Of a DNA stretch of 64,000 nucleotides, positions 1 through 10,600 are shown piece by piece (within the stretch, counting starts at the first letter, position 1; every line of letters begins with the position of its first letter). The notes beneath the pieces are model-generated. The model was not told the origin of the DNA, ran no database searches, and was given only the letters and a program-made list of their open reading frames with translations. Location of the stretch: the NCBI GenBank assembly GCA_963836915.1, contig CAWILH010000002.1, positions 372,001 to 436,000 on the forward strand, read 5' to 3'. The position numbers were made by a program, and so were the translations under genes. This DNA comes from Cryomorpha sp963836915. GTDB lineage: Bacteria; Bacteroidota; Bacteroidia; Flavobacteriales_D; Cryomorphaceae.

Positions 1-124
1 TGCCAGAATTAAAAAAGCTCAGGCTATTCTCGTAATAGCCGTGACTCTGTAACCGCTGGGCCGAACTGTTAAGGCTTAGGGCGGCGAGGAAAAACCCCGC
101 GACTATCCATCTCATCGGTTTCAT
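1..124 (-). CDS. Secreted protein, N-terminal fragment
   Basis: Only the first 41 codons are present; the gene runs off the left edge. The start ATG is the complement of 122-124. The product opens with a basic stretch (MKPMRW), a hydrophobic core (IVAGFFLAALSL) and a likely signal-peptidase I site after NSSAQ, so it is exported. The mature part begins RLQSHGYYEN, which I do not recognise. It points the same way as the lipoprotein gene to its right, across a 133-base gap. Confidence 0.6.
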   Translation of the reverse strand, partial: MKPMRWIVAGFFLAALSLNSSAQRLQSHGYYENSLSFFNSG

Positions 125-257
125 AAATTCAGAAAGATAGAAGAAAATAGAGAATCAGATTTATTTAAAACAGAACAGCGAATGAAGAATCGCGCGGTAT
201 ATTAAAAGAAAATGACCCGCTAGTGCCGGCCATAATCTTTATTAAATGGTTGTTTTA

Positions 258-875
258 CTAAAGTCCAAACGTAAGGTGTTGGTTATAAACAATCACAGTA
301 TCGCCGGCGGCAATTTCTGATGGACTTGAATAGCCATGTTCGCTTTCCGTGTTTTCAAAGGTGTAGGGTATCACATCATATTGCCAATTATAGCTGAAAG
401 CCCCGTTGGCAATCGTCTTCGAGTCGTATACGAAACTCTGGGTCATCACCAGTTGTGCCTTATTCCCGATTGCGGTATAGCTTTCGCCAAAAAAGGGAAG
501 CTGCACGAAAAGTGAGTCGTTTGAAAAGCGGTACGGAAACTTCTGCGTAGATGGAAAAAAGCTGGCATCGACACGGATAGAATCTCCAATAAATTCTACA
601 GATCCATTGCTCAGCCGCGCCGGATCGAAGCGCTCAAATACTTGCGGTTCCATATAATCTGCTATTTCCAAGTCGGCTGTGCTTACCAGCTGGCTACCGA
701 CCCACATTTTAAAATCCACCCCCGAAACGCTTTTATAGCTGAGCGTAGCGTCGCCGATGGGGTCGGAAGGGCCGCCGTCATCATCCTTGCTACATGCGAT
801 CAATAGAAGTAGACATGCCGAAATGACCATAGTTGAAATTTTCATTTTTCCGAGTGTTGCTGTTTGTGAGCTCAT
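258..875 (-). CDS. Lipoprotein, unknown function
   Basis: This encodes 205 residues, or 195 if translation starts at the internal ATG at 845 (MKISTMV), which is the better start because it gives a normal-length signal peptide. The hydrophobic segment ends in a lipobox (LLLIACSK), so the protein should be lipidated at Cys. An acidic and Gly/Pro linker (KDDDGGPSD) follows, as is usual in Bacteroidota surface lipoproteins. The rest looks beta-rich, with many aromatic residues and no catalytic motif that I recognise. It is divergent from acs, with an 81-base gap between them. Confidence 0.7.
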   Translation of the reverse strand: MSSQTATLGKMKISTMVISACLLLLIACSKDDDGGPSDPIGDATLSYKSVSGVDFKMWVGSQLVSTADLEIADYMEPQVFERFDPARLSNGSVEFIGDSIRVDASFFPSTQKFPYRFSNDSLFVQLPFFGESYTAIGNKAQLVMTQSFVYDSKTIANGAFSYNWQYDVIPYTFENTESEHGYSSPSEIAAGDTVIVYNQHLTFGL

Positions 876-956
876 CGATAGAAATAGAAAAGGTGAACAG
901 GTAGTAGATAATTTTTACCTTGGCGAAAGTCAATAATGAGAAAAAAGAAGGAATAA

Positions 957-2855
957 ATGGATTTTCAGATCAGCAGTTTCGAAGCGTATCAATCAGTGTA
1001 CAAGGAGAGTGTGCACAACCCCGAAAAATTTTGGGAAGGCATTGCATCGCATTATTCTTGGATGAAAAAATGGGATAAGGTGCTAGACTGGGAATTTACT
1101 ACTCCATCGGTAAAATGGTTTGAAGGTGGGCAGTTAAACATCACTGAAAATTGCTTTGACAGGCACCTTGACGCGCGTGGAGAAAAAACAGCATTACTAT
1201 GGGAGCCCAACGATCCAAAGGAGCATGTTCAGCGATTTACCTTTCGCGAGCTTCACGAAAAGGTATGCCGATTGGCCAATGTTTTGAAAAGCCACGGTAT
1301 TAAAAAAGGCGATCGGGTGGCGCTTTACATGCCTATGATTCCCGAGTTGGCCATGGCCGTTTTGGCTTGTGCACGAGTGGGGGCGGTACATAGCGTAGTA
1401 TTTGCAGGCTTTTCAGCCAATGCCCTTGCCGATCGAATCAATGACTCAAAATGTAAGATGGTGATCACTGCCGATGGACTTTTTCGCGGAAGCAAAGAAG
1501 TACCCATTAAAGAAGTCGTGGATGAAGCCTTGGAAAGCTGCACTTCTGTGAAATCAGTACTTGTAGCCGAGCGCACCAAAGCACCCGCAAAAATGCAGGA
1601 AGGCCGCGACGTGTGGCTCAAGCCAGAAATGGAAAACTCCAGTCCCTATTGTGCGCCCGAACCTATGGAAGCGGAAGATCTACTTTTCATTCTTTACACT
1701 TCGGGCAGCACCGGAAAGCCGAAAGGAGTGGTGCATACCTGCGGTGGCTATATGGTCTATGCGGGTTATAGTTTTGCCAATGTATTCCAACCCTCCGAGC
1801 AGGATATTTATTGGTGCACGGCCGATATCGGTTGGATCACGGGTCATACCTATATCATCTACGGCCTCTTGCTGAATGCTACCACTACGGTAATGTTTGA
1901 AGGTGTGCCCACCTATCCCGGGCCGGAGCGGTTTTGGGAGATTTGCGATAAGCATTCGATCAATCAGTTTTATACTGCGCCCACCGCCATCAGGGCGCTT
2001 ATGGCCCGTGGTGATGCGCCTGTGCAGGGCGCCGATCTTAGAAGTTTAAAATTGCTCGGCTCCGTAGGCGAACCGATCAATCGGGAAGCATGGGAATGGT
2101 ATCACACCCAAGTGGGGAAGGAGCGCTGCCCCGTGGTAGATACGTGGTGGCAAACGGAGACCGGCGGGATCATGATATCTGGTTTGGGCGACCATAGCCC
2201 TATGAAGCCTACTTTTGCTGGTTTTCCCCTTCCGGGAATACAGCCCGTGCTGCTCAACCGAGAAGGAATGGAGCTGGAAACTACGGATGAAGAAGGCTAT
2301 CTGTGCATTAAATTTCCCTGGCCGGGAATGCTCCGAACCACCTATGGCGACCATGTGAGGTGTAAGAATGTTTATTTTTCGGCCTATAAAGGATATTATT
2401 TTACAGGCGATGGCGCTAAGCGAGATGAGCGCGGAATGTATCGAATCATAGGTCGAGTGGATGACGTGATCAACGTTTCGGGGCACCGATTTGGAACGGC
2501 AGAAATCGAAAATGCCATCAATTCAAATGATCATATTGTAGCCGAAAGCGCGGTGGTAGGATATCCGCATGAGCTAAAAGGACAGGGGATCTATGCCTAT
2601 GTGATAACAAAGGAGAAACCCGAAAACCCAGATCAGCTGCGGAAAGAGATCACCGATGCCGTCGTAACCGCAATTGGTAAGATCGCCCGTCCCGACAAGA
2701 TTCAATTTGTAAGTGGCCTTCCAAAAACACGCAGCGGAAAAATCATGCGTCGCATCTTGCGCAAGGTCGCCGAAGGAGAATCATCCAATCTCGGCGATAC
2801 ATCCACCTTGCTCGATCCCGACATCGTTGAAGAGATTAAATCTGGAGCGCTCTAA
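957..2855 (+). CDS. acs: Acetyl-CoA synthetase
   Basis: This ANL-superfamily AMP-forming enzyme activates acetate with ATP and CoA to acetyl-CoA in the cytoplasm. It has 632 residues, close to the usual 630-660. The P-loop-like A3 motif YTSGSTGKPKG is at residues 247-257, followed by the TWWQTETGG motif that contacts the adenylate. The C-terminal mobile domain holds RSGKIMRR with the catalytic lysine near residue 595, which in characterised Acs enzymes is the acetylation site that switches activity off. The N-terminal acetyl-CoA synthetase domain (FWEGIASHYSWMKKWD) is also present. The gene stands alone, with a small pterin dehydratase gene 79 bases downstream. Nothing looks abnormal. Confidence 0.97.
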   Translation: MDFQISSFEAYQSVYKESVHNPEKFWEGIASHYSWMKKWDKVLDWEFTTPSVKWFEGGQLNITENCFDRHLDARGEKTALLWEPNDPKEHVQRFTFRELHEKVCRLANVLKSHGIKKGDRVALYMPMIPELAMAVLACARVGAVHSVVFAGFSANALADRINDSKCKMVITADGLFRGSKEVPIKEVVDEALESCTSVKSVLVAERTKAPAKMQEGRDVWLKPEMENSSPYCAPEPMEAEDLLFILYTSGSTGKPKGVVHTCGGYMVYAGYSFANVFQPSEQDIYWCTADIGWITGHTYIIYGLLLNATTTVMFEGVPTYPGPERFWEICDKHSINQFYTAPTAIRALMARGDAPVQGADLRSLKLLGSVGEPINREAWEWYHTQVGKERCPVVDTWWQTETGGIMISGLGDHSPMKPTFAGFPLPGIQPVLLNREGMELETTDEEGYLCIKFPWPGMLRTTYGDHVRCKNVYFSAYKGYYFTGDGAKRDERGMYRIIGRVDDVINVSGHRFGTAEIENAINSNDHIVAESAVVGYPHELKGQGIYAYVITKEKPENPDQLRKEITDAVVTAIGKIARPDKIQFVSGLPKTRSGKIMRRILRKVAEGESSNLGDTSTLLDPDIVEEIKSGAL

Positions 2856-2934
2856 ATTATTATGTGATTTACTCCTGAATAAAAATATTGGTTGACTTCT
2901 TGCTCTCGTAAAGAAAATCACCAACTAATTACTA

Positions 2935-3183
2935 ATGACTCAGAACTCAATGGACTGGAAAGAAGAAAACAACAAATTAACCCGCACCTTCGAATTTGAC
3001 GATTTTGTGGCAGCATTCGGATTTATGACCAAGGTAGCTTTTCACGCCGAAAAGATGAACCACCACCCCGAGTGGAACAACGTCTATAATAAGGTCACCA
3101 TCCATCTCACCACCCATGATGATGGCAGCAAAGTGACCGAGAAGGACATGAAGCTGGCCAGTAAGATAGATGAGTTAGTTTAG
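2935..3183 (+). CDS. 4a-hydroxytetrahydrobiopterin dehydratase
   Basis: This small cytoplasmic enzyme of the PCD/DCoH family dehydrates pterin-4a-carbinolamine, recycling the cofactor of aromatic amino-acid hydroxylases. It has 82 residues; translation may start five codons later at the ATG before DWKEENN. The family signature is clear: EKMNHHPEWNNVYNKV carries the two adjacent His and the His-Pro-Glu-Trp of the active site, followed by the beta strand VTIHLTTHD and the C-terminal helix. No phenylalanine hydroxylase gene is seen nearby, so the partner must lie elsewhere or the protein has another role. Confidence 0.93.
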   Translation: MTQNSMDWKEENNKLTRTFEFDDFVAAFGFMTKVAFHAEKMNHHPEWNNVYNKVTIHLTTHDDGSKVTEKDMKLASKIDELV

Positions 3184-3228
3184 GGATAAGCAAGAATTGT
3201 AATCTATTTTTCCATTTATTGCCCACAT

Positions 3229-6200
3229 TCACTCCCCAACCAGCGGAGCCAAATCTCCAGCCAAGCCAAAGCTAGATCCGAAAATGGTGAAGTCTCCTAT
3301 ATTCACACCGCCATCGCAATTTAGATCGAACAGCGGGTCCCAGCTTTCATCTGTTTCGATCGAACCAAAGGATGCACCGAAGGCAGTGAAATCTGCGATA
3401 TTAATTCCATTATCGTTATTGAAATCACCCACTGTCAATCCCGTTATATCGAGGTTTGCTCCGGTTTCGGGAACTCCGACGCTGGCAAAACCCTTTTGCA
3501 AAAAGACACCAACCTTCACAAAAACATCATAGGTTCCGGCTATCCCGATTGCAATGCTATAGCTGCCATCTTCTGAGACCGTTCCATCAATGGTTTCTAC
3601 CAACATAGCAGTTCCGGGCATATAAAGTCTAACCGTCAAGTCACGCTCAAAGCAAATATTTGCAGAAGCTATACTTCCCGAAATTACTGCTGAACAAGTC
3701 GTATCATCATTATTGGGATTGGCATCGCAAATGCCGCAGTCATCGGTGGTGGCGGTTCCGTTCACCACACCGGCACAGTCCAGACAGGTTGTATTGTCGT
3801 TAGCTGGATTGGCATCGCAAACGCCGCAGTCATCGGTGGTGGCGGTTCCATTGATCACTCCCGCACAGTCCAGACAGGTCGTATTATCGTTAGCGGGATT
3901 GGCATCGCAAATGCCGCAGTCATCGGTGGTGGCGGTTCCATTGATCACTCCCGCACAGTCCAGACAGGTCGTATTGTCGTTAGCGGGATTGGCATCGCAA
4001 ATGCCGCAGTCATCGGTGGTGGCGGTTCCATTGATCACTCCCGCACAGTCCAAGCAGGTAGTATTGTCATTTTCATCATTCGAATCACAAACCCCACAAT
4101 CATCGGTGGTTGCGGTTCCATTGATCACTCCCGCACAGTCCAGACAGGTCGTATTGTCATTTTCATCATTCGAATCACAAATCCCACAATCATCGGTGGT
4201 TGCGGTTCCATTGATCACGCCAGCACAGTCCAGACAGGTCGTATTATCGTTAGCTGGATTGGCATCGCAAACGCCGCATTGATCTGTAGTGGCGGAGCCC
4301 CCAAATTCTCCAGCGCAATCTTGTACGCAGGCTTCAAGGCCAGTATTTCCGCCTACACAGGTCGCGCATTCATCCAAAAAGGCATCTCCATCGGGATCGC
4401 CATTACAATCTAATGTCTGGCTTTCGCCATCAATATTAACATTGTCCAAGAATAAATTATTGCCGTATCCTGTGATGCCCTTAAAACGGATCCGAACGAT
4501 CTGATCGGCATAATCGGCAAGTGAAATTAAATCTGATTCCCAATCTGCGCATTCAGGATCGTAAGGAGCTGTTTGGGTGCCTGCAGTGGCCAGCGCCAAA
4601 TTTTCTAAATCCCAGAGCGTGCTCCACTCTTCGCTGCAACTTTCCTGAATTTGAATCTGGAGCCGGTCGAAAAGTGTTGCGCTATATCGGGCATAGGCAT
4701 AGTCGAAAGTCAACTCCGCTTGGCCCACCCCGCTTAAATCAAAATAAGGCGATACCAGATCATCTTCTTCGCCTGATTCGTTATAACTATAGAAATTTAT
4801 GCTAGCAGCGCTCGTAGTATTGCAGTCGGCACCTGTTATGGTGCCAGATTGATCCCAAGTGATTCCACCATCAGCATTTTCTACATCCCAGCCTGTTCCT
4901 GGAAATACTCCAGAGAAATCATTGGTAACGGGCAATGCAAGTCCTGTAATTTCATTGATCGTAAAGTCGGTGCTCAATGTATTGTTTACAGCGTTTTCAT
5001 CGGTCTCCCCATTCGGATCTGAGATGGACACATTAAAGGTTTGGTCACCACCCGCCACGAGGAGTTCGGGCAGTAATACAGTGGCAGTTTCATTGGTTTC
5101 TAGGCTACCAACCCAGTTAAATACAAGGGGAGAACCACCAGAAATACTATAAATGATCTGTAACGAAGTCAATGTTTCAGACCCAAAATTAGAGAGCTCT
5201 ATTTCGGGGATGATAGTGGTTCCGCATGTTTCTCCATGGGGCTGTGCGATGGTGATGATCCCTGCATCGTACTCATTTGTAGCGCCTTCGAGAATGGTAA
5301 AATCTTCATTGGAAATATCAAAGAATATGCTGTTGGCGGCTTTTACTTTTATTCGCGCATTGGTGGTAGGCACATTTGGCACGATCACCGTTGCGGCGCC
5401 ATCATTTGCAGTGGCACCGAGCAAAAGAAAGGGGTAGGTAAAACCACCATCGACAGAAAGAAAAATGTCAACATCTGAGCAGTTAACCGGAGCGGCATCC
5501 GTATTGGATACATCCCATATTACACTTTGCAAGCCATTTCCAGTCCAGTTTACAGAAGTGTTTGGAGCAGTAACCAGAAAAGTCCGCCAGATCAGATGCA
5601 GAAAAGGCGATCTCGGCATCATCCACGCCACCCCCTTCGGGAGCGTAATCGCGCACCGTACATCTGAAAATCAGATCTCGGCTATACGTGGGCAGCCGTT
5701 CGCTAAAGAGCGTGGTATTATTCACCAGATTTTCCAATCGGGGAAAAACCCTGGTCGGCGCAGCTACCGGATCAAAACTTCTGAAAGTCGGGGCGTTGCC
5801 ACTTGGGTCTGAAAGATCGAAGTCGCCGCCCGAAGTCGCCGGACCGAGATTATACTGTTCCCAGCAATAGAGCAGTGGATCATTATCTAGGTCGGTGGCC
5901 GTGGCGGTGAGCTCAAAAGGTGTGGAAATGGGGATCACGAAGCCACCGTCATCAACCGTTACGTCAGGTGGGGTATTGCCGCTGCTGGTGGTGGTGGCGC
6001 AGGTGTTGCCATTACCGGACACGGTGAAATTTCGCATCTCATTATAGCTGTGATTGTGAAAATAATCATCGCTATTGCTTTGAATATTGGGCGAACAGAT
6101 ACCGGCGTAGCCCATGATGGTAGATGCCGAGCCGGGTTCGTAGGCCGCTTGGCCCGAACGGTTGCAGGTATTGTTTTGTGTATGGTTTCCGCCGTATTGA

Positions 6201-7273
6201 TGGCCCATCTCATGTGCTACGTAATCGATGTCAAAGGGATCGCCCACCGGACTGCTCTGGCCGGTCACACCGCCAGCCTTCAGCGCGCCACAGGGGGAAT
6301 TTAAATAGGCTACGCCACCGCCGCCGGTACTGAATACATGGCCGATATCATAGCCTGAAAAGCCTATCTCATCATCGATGGTCGTTTGATTCTGGCTCAG
6401 CATAGCGCCGCCATTGCCATTGCTATATGGATCGGTCGCAGCATTGAGATAAATCAGATCATCATTGTCGGCAATGAATATCATCTCTATGCTGAGATCG
6501 CGCATAAAAACTCCATTTACCCGGTTCATGCTAGTGGTAAATGCTGACATGACCATGGGCACCGTGCCACCATGAAACTGGGCATACTCGCCCGTGCAGG
6601 CTAACGCCAATGCGTAGGTACGCAGGTCTGAGCCATTTGATGCCCGTGCATCTGGGCTGCCAAGATTATGAAATACAGGCTCTTGCGCATTTGTGGCACC
6701 CTGCACTCCAAGGCTGTTATTGAGCGAGCCTGTTGCGCTATTCTCGCGCGGTTCGCAAGCCGACATCGACTTCTGCGTGGCAGCGAAAAAATCCTTTCTG
6801 GTATACACGATATAGGTATTCAGATCGCCATCGGCATAGGGATCGATATAAAAGGTTTTGCCGGGCATGAATACTTGTGCGTGAAATCCTTTGAGCGTAT
6901 AGTCAAGCCTTACCGTGGCATGGCTGTATGCGCCGGTGCCGCGCCCCATATAGCTCCGTATCTCAGGATATCTCGCCTGAAGGTCGGGATGCATGATGGA
7001 TGCTTCTACCAGTTGAAAGTCAATATTTTCGCCCGATGGGAAGGGGATAGGAAAATAAGTTTCTGAGTTTTCAATGGCTGTTTCTGATCTATCGGGAGCT
7101 TGGGAAAGCTGTGATTTCAAGGTTTCAAAATCAACGGTTATCGTACGGTATTTACTTGCAGTGATTTGTGGTTCGGAGCCAGCTACCGGCGCTGCATCAA
7201 CCCAGCGGACCGACTGTCCAAAAAGATAAATTTGACTCAATAGAGCCGTAATAAGCAATAAAGTGATTCTCAT
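3229..7273 (-). CDS. Secreted metalloprotease with Cys-rich repeats, frameshifted
   Basis: Two reading frames (5483-7273 and 3229-5631) join into one protein of about 1347 residues if one base is removed from the AAAA run at 5578-5581. The joined sequence then reads through a smooth ADFLVTAPNTSVNWT segment. Order of parts: signal peptide; propeptide-like region; reprolysin-like catalytic domain with the zinc motif HEMGHQYGGNH at about 354-364; Ig-like domains with WDVSNTD and LSVDGG; a CARDB-like segment; a MAM/jelly-roll-like domain; about seven 30-residue Cys-rich repeats; a beta-sandwich; and a dockerin-like pair (DFNNDNGINIADF and DLNCDGGVNIGDF) at the C-terminus. No T9SS sorting domain is visible. 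Whether the frameshift is real or a sequence error cannot be decided here. Confidence 0.85.
3709..4320 (-). repeat. 90-base coding repeats in the metalloprotease
   Basis: Repeat starts recur every 90 bases (for example at 3721, 3811, 3901, 3991, 4081, 4171 and 4261). Each encodes a 30-residue unit with four cysteines, of the form CD-N--NDNTTCLDCAGVINGT followed by ATTDDCG. Copies at 3811-4050 are almost identical, while those at 4081-4200 differ slightly (SNDEND instead of ANPAND). This suggests recent unit duplication. Similar units in Bacteroidota surface proteins act as stalks or calcium-binding spacers; that role is inferred. Confidence 0.9.
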
Positions 7274-7462
7274 AGTTGAAGCATCCCGGCGCGAGCGCCA
7301 TTTTGATGGCTAAGTTACTGCTTTGAAGTAGGAAAGTAAATAGCCAATCCCAACCTAAACTTGGGGTCTTAAAGGTGTAAGAGTGACCAGAAGGTCTATC
7401 CTAGCAGCGATCTATCATCCCTTACGCCATTTTATCAAACTGTTACCTATTCGTTAACTGCC

Positions 7463-7492
7463 TTGTCCGCTGCATTTCAAGCCTTACCTTTG
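7463..7492 (+). promoter_or_regulatory. Bacteroidota-type promoter
   Basis: TTG at 7463-7465 is followed 19 bases later by TACCTTTG at 7485-7492, matching the known Bacteroidota sigma-A pattern (TTG, then TAnnTTTG). It lies 26 bases upstream of the ATG of the thioredoxin-like gene. Based on pattern match alone. Confidence 0.5.
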
Positions 7493-7517
7493 CACGTCAA
7501 AACCAAAAGATAGTATC

Positions 7518-8993
7518 ATGTATCCGTATCATACCCTTCTCGCTGCCAGCATCTTTATCGCGCTCTCTTCTTGCAGCCCTTCCCGCTCCGACGCACAAGT
7601 TGCAGAGTCGGCCAAAGCGGATCATTCCGCAATCATGGCAGAAAATAACGGCCATGTGAAAACCGAAGCGGAGCCTTCAACCAGAGAAGCCATAATTGAT
7701 CTCGGGGAGATTTCGGTGGCTGGGGCTATCGCCAACGGCGCTGTGAATGATGGCCGCTACGTGAAACTCTACCAGACCGAAGGCCGTGACTATTTTTTGG
7801 TGGATAGCGCGCTGGTGGAGAGTGGAAACTTTCTATTTGAAAAGACCGATCGGCAGACTGGGCTGTACAAGCTGGGTTTTGGCGACGATGCCAAAAAACT
7901 GGGCGATGTGATTCTCAATCATAGCGAAGGATCGGTCAAATTCAATTATAGCAGTGATAATTTTCTTTATGGCGCGGTGCCCCAAAATTCCATAGAGAAC
8001 GAAGCGCTTGCTATCTACCAAAAACTGGCACGGGACCACGGTGCAGAAGTCAAAGGAATTCAGCGCAGTGGGCAGCAGAGCAAAGACAAGCGATCGGCTA
8101 TATATGAAGCTGACAATGAATTCAAGAAAGAGCAGATGAAGCTAGCTGGTGAATACTCCAACACCTTCTTTGCCAACATGGTAAGCCATCTTCAAAGCCC
8201 TAACCGATTTGATAAAAACACCTATTGGGACGATATTGATTTTCGGGATGTCTCCTTGATTCACAGCCCTGTTTTTCCCGACAGGATCGAAGATTATATG
8301 CGCATCCATGCCAGCACGGAGCGCACGGAAGCCGACCCGCAATTGGGCTTTTATAATGCGGTAGACCAGATCGCCAATAAGATCAAGACCAATGGGAGCG
8401 ACGAAGTTTTGGAGTTTGCGCTTTATACCATGTCCGAAGGGTTTTATTCGAGCGGCATGGAGCCCTTGAGCATGTACGTGGTCGATAATTATTTTTATGG
8501 CGATGCCTGCGGTGATGCCGAGATTTCTGAGCTTTTTAAAATGAAGGCAGCTGGGATCAGAAATTTGCAAATAGGCAATACATCGCCTGATTTTACGCTG
8601 GCTTCCGCCAATGGAAAGTCAGTGAATCTGGAAGAAATGGCTTCGAAAAATGAGCTTACGCTAGTGCTTTTTTGGGCATCATTTTGTCATAATTGCGAGC
8701 GTGAAATACCGGAGATCAAGACCATTTACGGAAAGTATAAGTCCAAAGGCCTTGAAGTGATAGGCGCCTCCGTAGATACCGATCGCACTGCTTGGCTGAA
8801 GGGGATTGAGACGCATGGTACCACCTGGCCCAATACCTTCGATGGTGAAGGGTGGCGCAGTCCGGTGGCCAAAGATTTTAGGGTCACCAGTACGCCGGTC
8901 ATGTTTCTGCTCGATAAGGATAGAAAGGTAGTGGCACGACCGAAGAATGCAGCTCAGTTGACTGCTTATCTTGGTCAGAATGGAATGAGATAG
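7518..8993 (+). CDS. TlpA-like thioredoxin-fold lipoprotein
   Basis: The product is a 491-residue exported thiol-disulfide oxidoreductase. The N-terminus (LLAASIFIALSSCSPS) carries a lipobox, so it is probably anchored in the periplasm or outer membrane. Residues of about 65-160 resemble the DUF4369 domain often found before AhpC/TSA-type domains in Bacteroidota. The C-terminal domain, from about 355, has the redox motif WASFCHNC with the cysteines at 390 and 393, then the cis-Pro region VTSTPVMFLLD. It likely reduces or exchanges disulfides in exported proteins. A promoter-like element lies directly upstream, and the next gene begins 12 bases downstream, so the two may be co-transcribed. Confidence 0.88.
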   Translation: MYPYHTLLAASIFIALSSCSPSRSDAQVAESAKADHSAIMAENNGHVKTEAEPSTREAIIDLGEISVAGAIANGAVNDGRYVKLYQTEGRDYFLVDSALVESGNFLFEKTDRQTGLYKLGFGDDAKKLGDVILNHSEGSVKFNYSSDNFLYGAVPQNSIENEALAIYQKLARDHGAEVKGIQRSGQQSKDKRSAIYEADNEFKKEQMKLAGEYSNTFFANMVSHLQSPNRFDKNTYWDDIDFRDVSLIHSPVFPDRIEDYMRIHASTERTEADPQLGFYNAVDQIANKIKTNGSDEVLEFALYTMSEGFYSSGMEPLSMYVVDNYFYGDACGDAEISELFKMKAAGIRNLQIGNTSPDFTLASANGKSVNLEEMASKNELTLVLFWASFCHNCEREIPEIKTIYGKYKSKGLEVIGASVDTDRTAWLKGIETHGTTWPNTFDGEGWRSPVAKDFRVTSTPVMFLLDKDRKVVARPKNAAQLTAYLGQNGMR

Positions 8994-9005
8994 GTAAAGG
9001 TTCCA

Positions 9006-10403
9006 ATGCATAAATTTCCACTTATCCGATACCTTGTTTTTTTGGTTTTTGTCTTTTTGGGTGCCGCTTCCGCGAAAGCCCAACCCACGCTGACCGATCC
9101 CGAAACCTTGGTTCCGATGCCCGATGTGAAGGCCATTAAGACCCAATATTCCAGCGGTATATTGGAAGTGAACACTTATACCCGCGATGGTCGTTGGCTG
9201 AATGAAAAAGTGTTCGGAGCAAGCGGAGACTTTCTGAGCGAGCGCGGGTTCCTTTATTTGCCGAAACAGCTGCTTGCTAAATCGTACCAACTAGATGGCG
9301 AATTAAAAGATACACTCATCACGGGTCGTATGGATTACGATCCTTCAGGTCGATTGCTGAAAGCTACCCAAACATTGGCCGACAGCCCTAAGTACCAAAG
9401 ACAATATGCCTATGATAGCGAAGGTAGGGTGGGGCGGAGCATCAGGGATTCGGCTGGCACACTTACGCAAAAAGCATTCGTCTACACCGACGCTGGAAGG
9501 CTTGACTCCATCCTCGTGAGCAATGCTTTTCGGGGCCAGCCATTGGCTTTAAGCCAGATCGAAACCTTTGCCTATCGCGGTGATGGCAGCTATATCAAGA
9601 CCACTTCGCACCTAGACCGACGTGAGACTGCGCGCGTGCTCTATACCGCCAAGGGTTATAGAATGGAAGACCTGGGTAGAAAGCCTGCCTTTAAGAGCGA
9701 TTGGGAATGGCCGAATTATCAGATTTCAGAAGCCAAACGTGTCGATTCGACCTTTGTAAATGGCCAGCTTCATCAAACCCTGCATTTTGCCAAAGGCGGG
9801 ATAAGTCCGATGCTGATCTATGAAGCATCGGGCAGGCTCCAAAAAATTATTGAGCCCTTTCCGAATACGGCCTATAAAAATGAGACTTACCGAAGAATGC
9901 TGCCCGAAGCCATTGAAGAAGGAAAATATGCCATCGGCCTAAACGGAGACACCACTTGGCTGGGTTCTTTCCGGCACCAGATCAATAGTGCTGGCAAAGT
10001 ATACCGTCGCGTAGTTTTTGCTAAAAGTCCACGGTCGGAGCCAAAGGAAATCATCGAATTTGGTTATTCCGACACTACGGTGACCATCATCACCGATAAG
10101 AAGGGGAAGTCGAAAGTACAACGTATCGAGCTGGTCAAGGCATCGCTCGATAGCCCGTTTGAACTTCGGCGTACGATCAAAGTATGGGACGAACTACAAG
10201 ATGACTGGAAGATACTCTCTGAAGTGGTTCAGGATTTTGACAAGGCCGGAAATAGGATTTATTACGAAGATGCCGCGGTGGAGATCAGAAGCACCTTCAA
10301 TAGATACGGCATTGAGCTGACCCGTGAACTGTTGAGCAAAACGGGCGACTTGCCAACGCGTGCTGAAGTGGAGCTTGAGTTTTGGGAGCTTGGTGAGCGT
10401 TAA
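9006..10403 (+). CDS. Secreted protein with RHS/YD-like repeats
   Basis: The product has 465 residues with a clear signal peptide (IRYLVFLVFVFLGAASAKAQ). The middle has several loose tyrosine-aspartate style repeats such as YDPSGRLLKAT, YDSEGRVGRS and YTDAGRLDSI, the kind of beta-hairpin repeat seen in RHS/YD proteins. It is far shorter than true RHS toxins and no toxin or core domain is seen. The C-terminal part has QDFDKAGNRIYYED. It probably sits in the periplasm or on the surface; the function is not recognisable. It follows the thioredoxin-like gene by 12 bases. Confidence 0.75.
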   Translation: MHKFPLIRYLVFLVFVFLGAASAKAQPTLTDPETLVPMPDVKAIKTQYSSGILEVNTYTRDGRWLNEKVFGASGDFLSERGFLYLPKQLLAKSYQLDGELKDTLITGRMDYDPSGRLLKATQTLADSPKYQRQYAYDSEGRVGRSIRDSAGTLTQKAFVYTDAGRLDSILVSNAFRGQPLALSQIETFAYRGDGSYIKTTSHLDRRETARVLYTAKGYRMEDLGRKPAFKSDWEWPNYQISEAKRVDSTFVNGQLHQTLHFAKGGISPMLIYEASGRLQKIIEPFPNTAYKNETYRRMLPEAIEEGKYAIGLNGDTTWLGSFRHQINSAGKVYRRVVFAKSPRSEPKEIIEFGYSDTTVTIITDKKGKSKVQRIELVKASLDSPFELRRTIKVWDELQDDWKILSEVVQDFDKAGNRIYYEDAAVEIRSTFNRYGIELTRELLSKTGDLPTRAEVELEFWELGER

Positions 10404-10600
10404 GGTGAAGGTATTTTGGTAGGGAGCTTATCCCAAGATGAATATGGGCGTAATACTCCATTCCTTTAAGGATAAACCGGCCGTTTAAATGTTGATGCCA
10501 TTTCCAAAGCTTCCACATTTCGTTCAAAGCAATCTTAGAATTGATTCAAAATTCTTGCCAGCTCGGGGTCTTTTGCCAACCTTTATCCAAAATTCAAGCG

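Noticed and set aside
3713..4282. A 189-codon plus-strand frame with internal repeats
   Set aside because: It is the antisense shadow of the Cys-rich coding repeats of the metalloprotease; its periodicity comes from the 90-base units.
3709..4320. Regular 90-base repeats as a possible CRISPR array
   Set aside because: The whole unit repeats without unique spacers, and it is coding sequence.
5578..5581. Programmed frameshift in the metalloprotease
   Set aside because: The run is only four bases, with no stop codon or structure to aid slipping; a plain indel explains it better.
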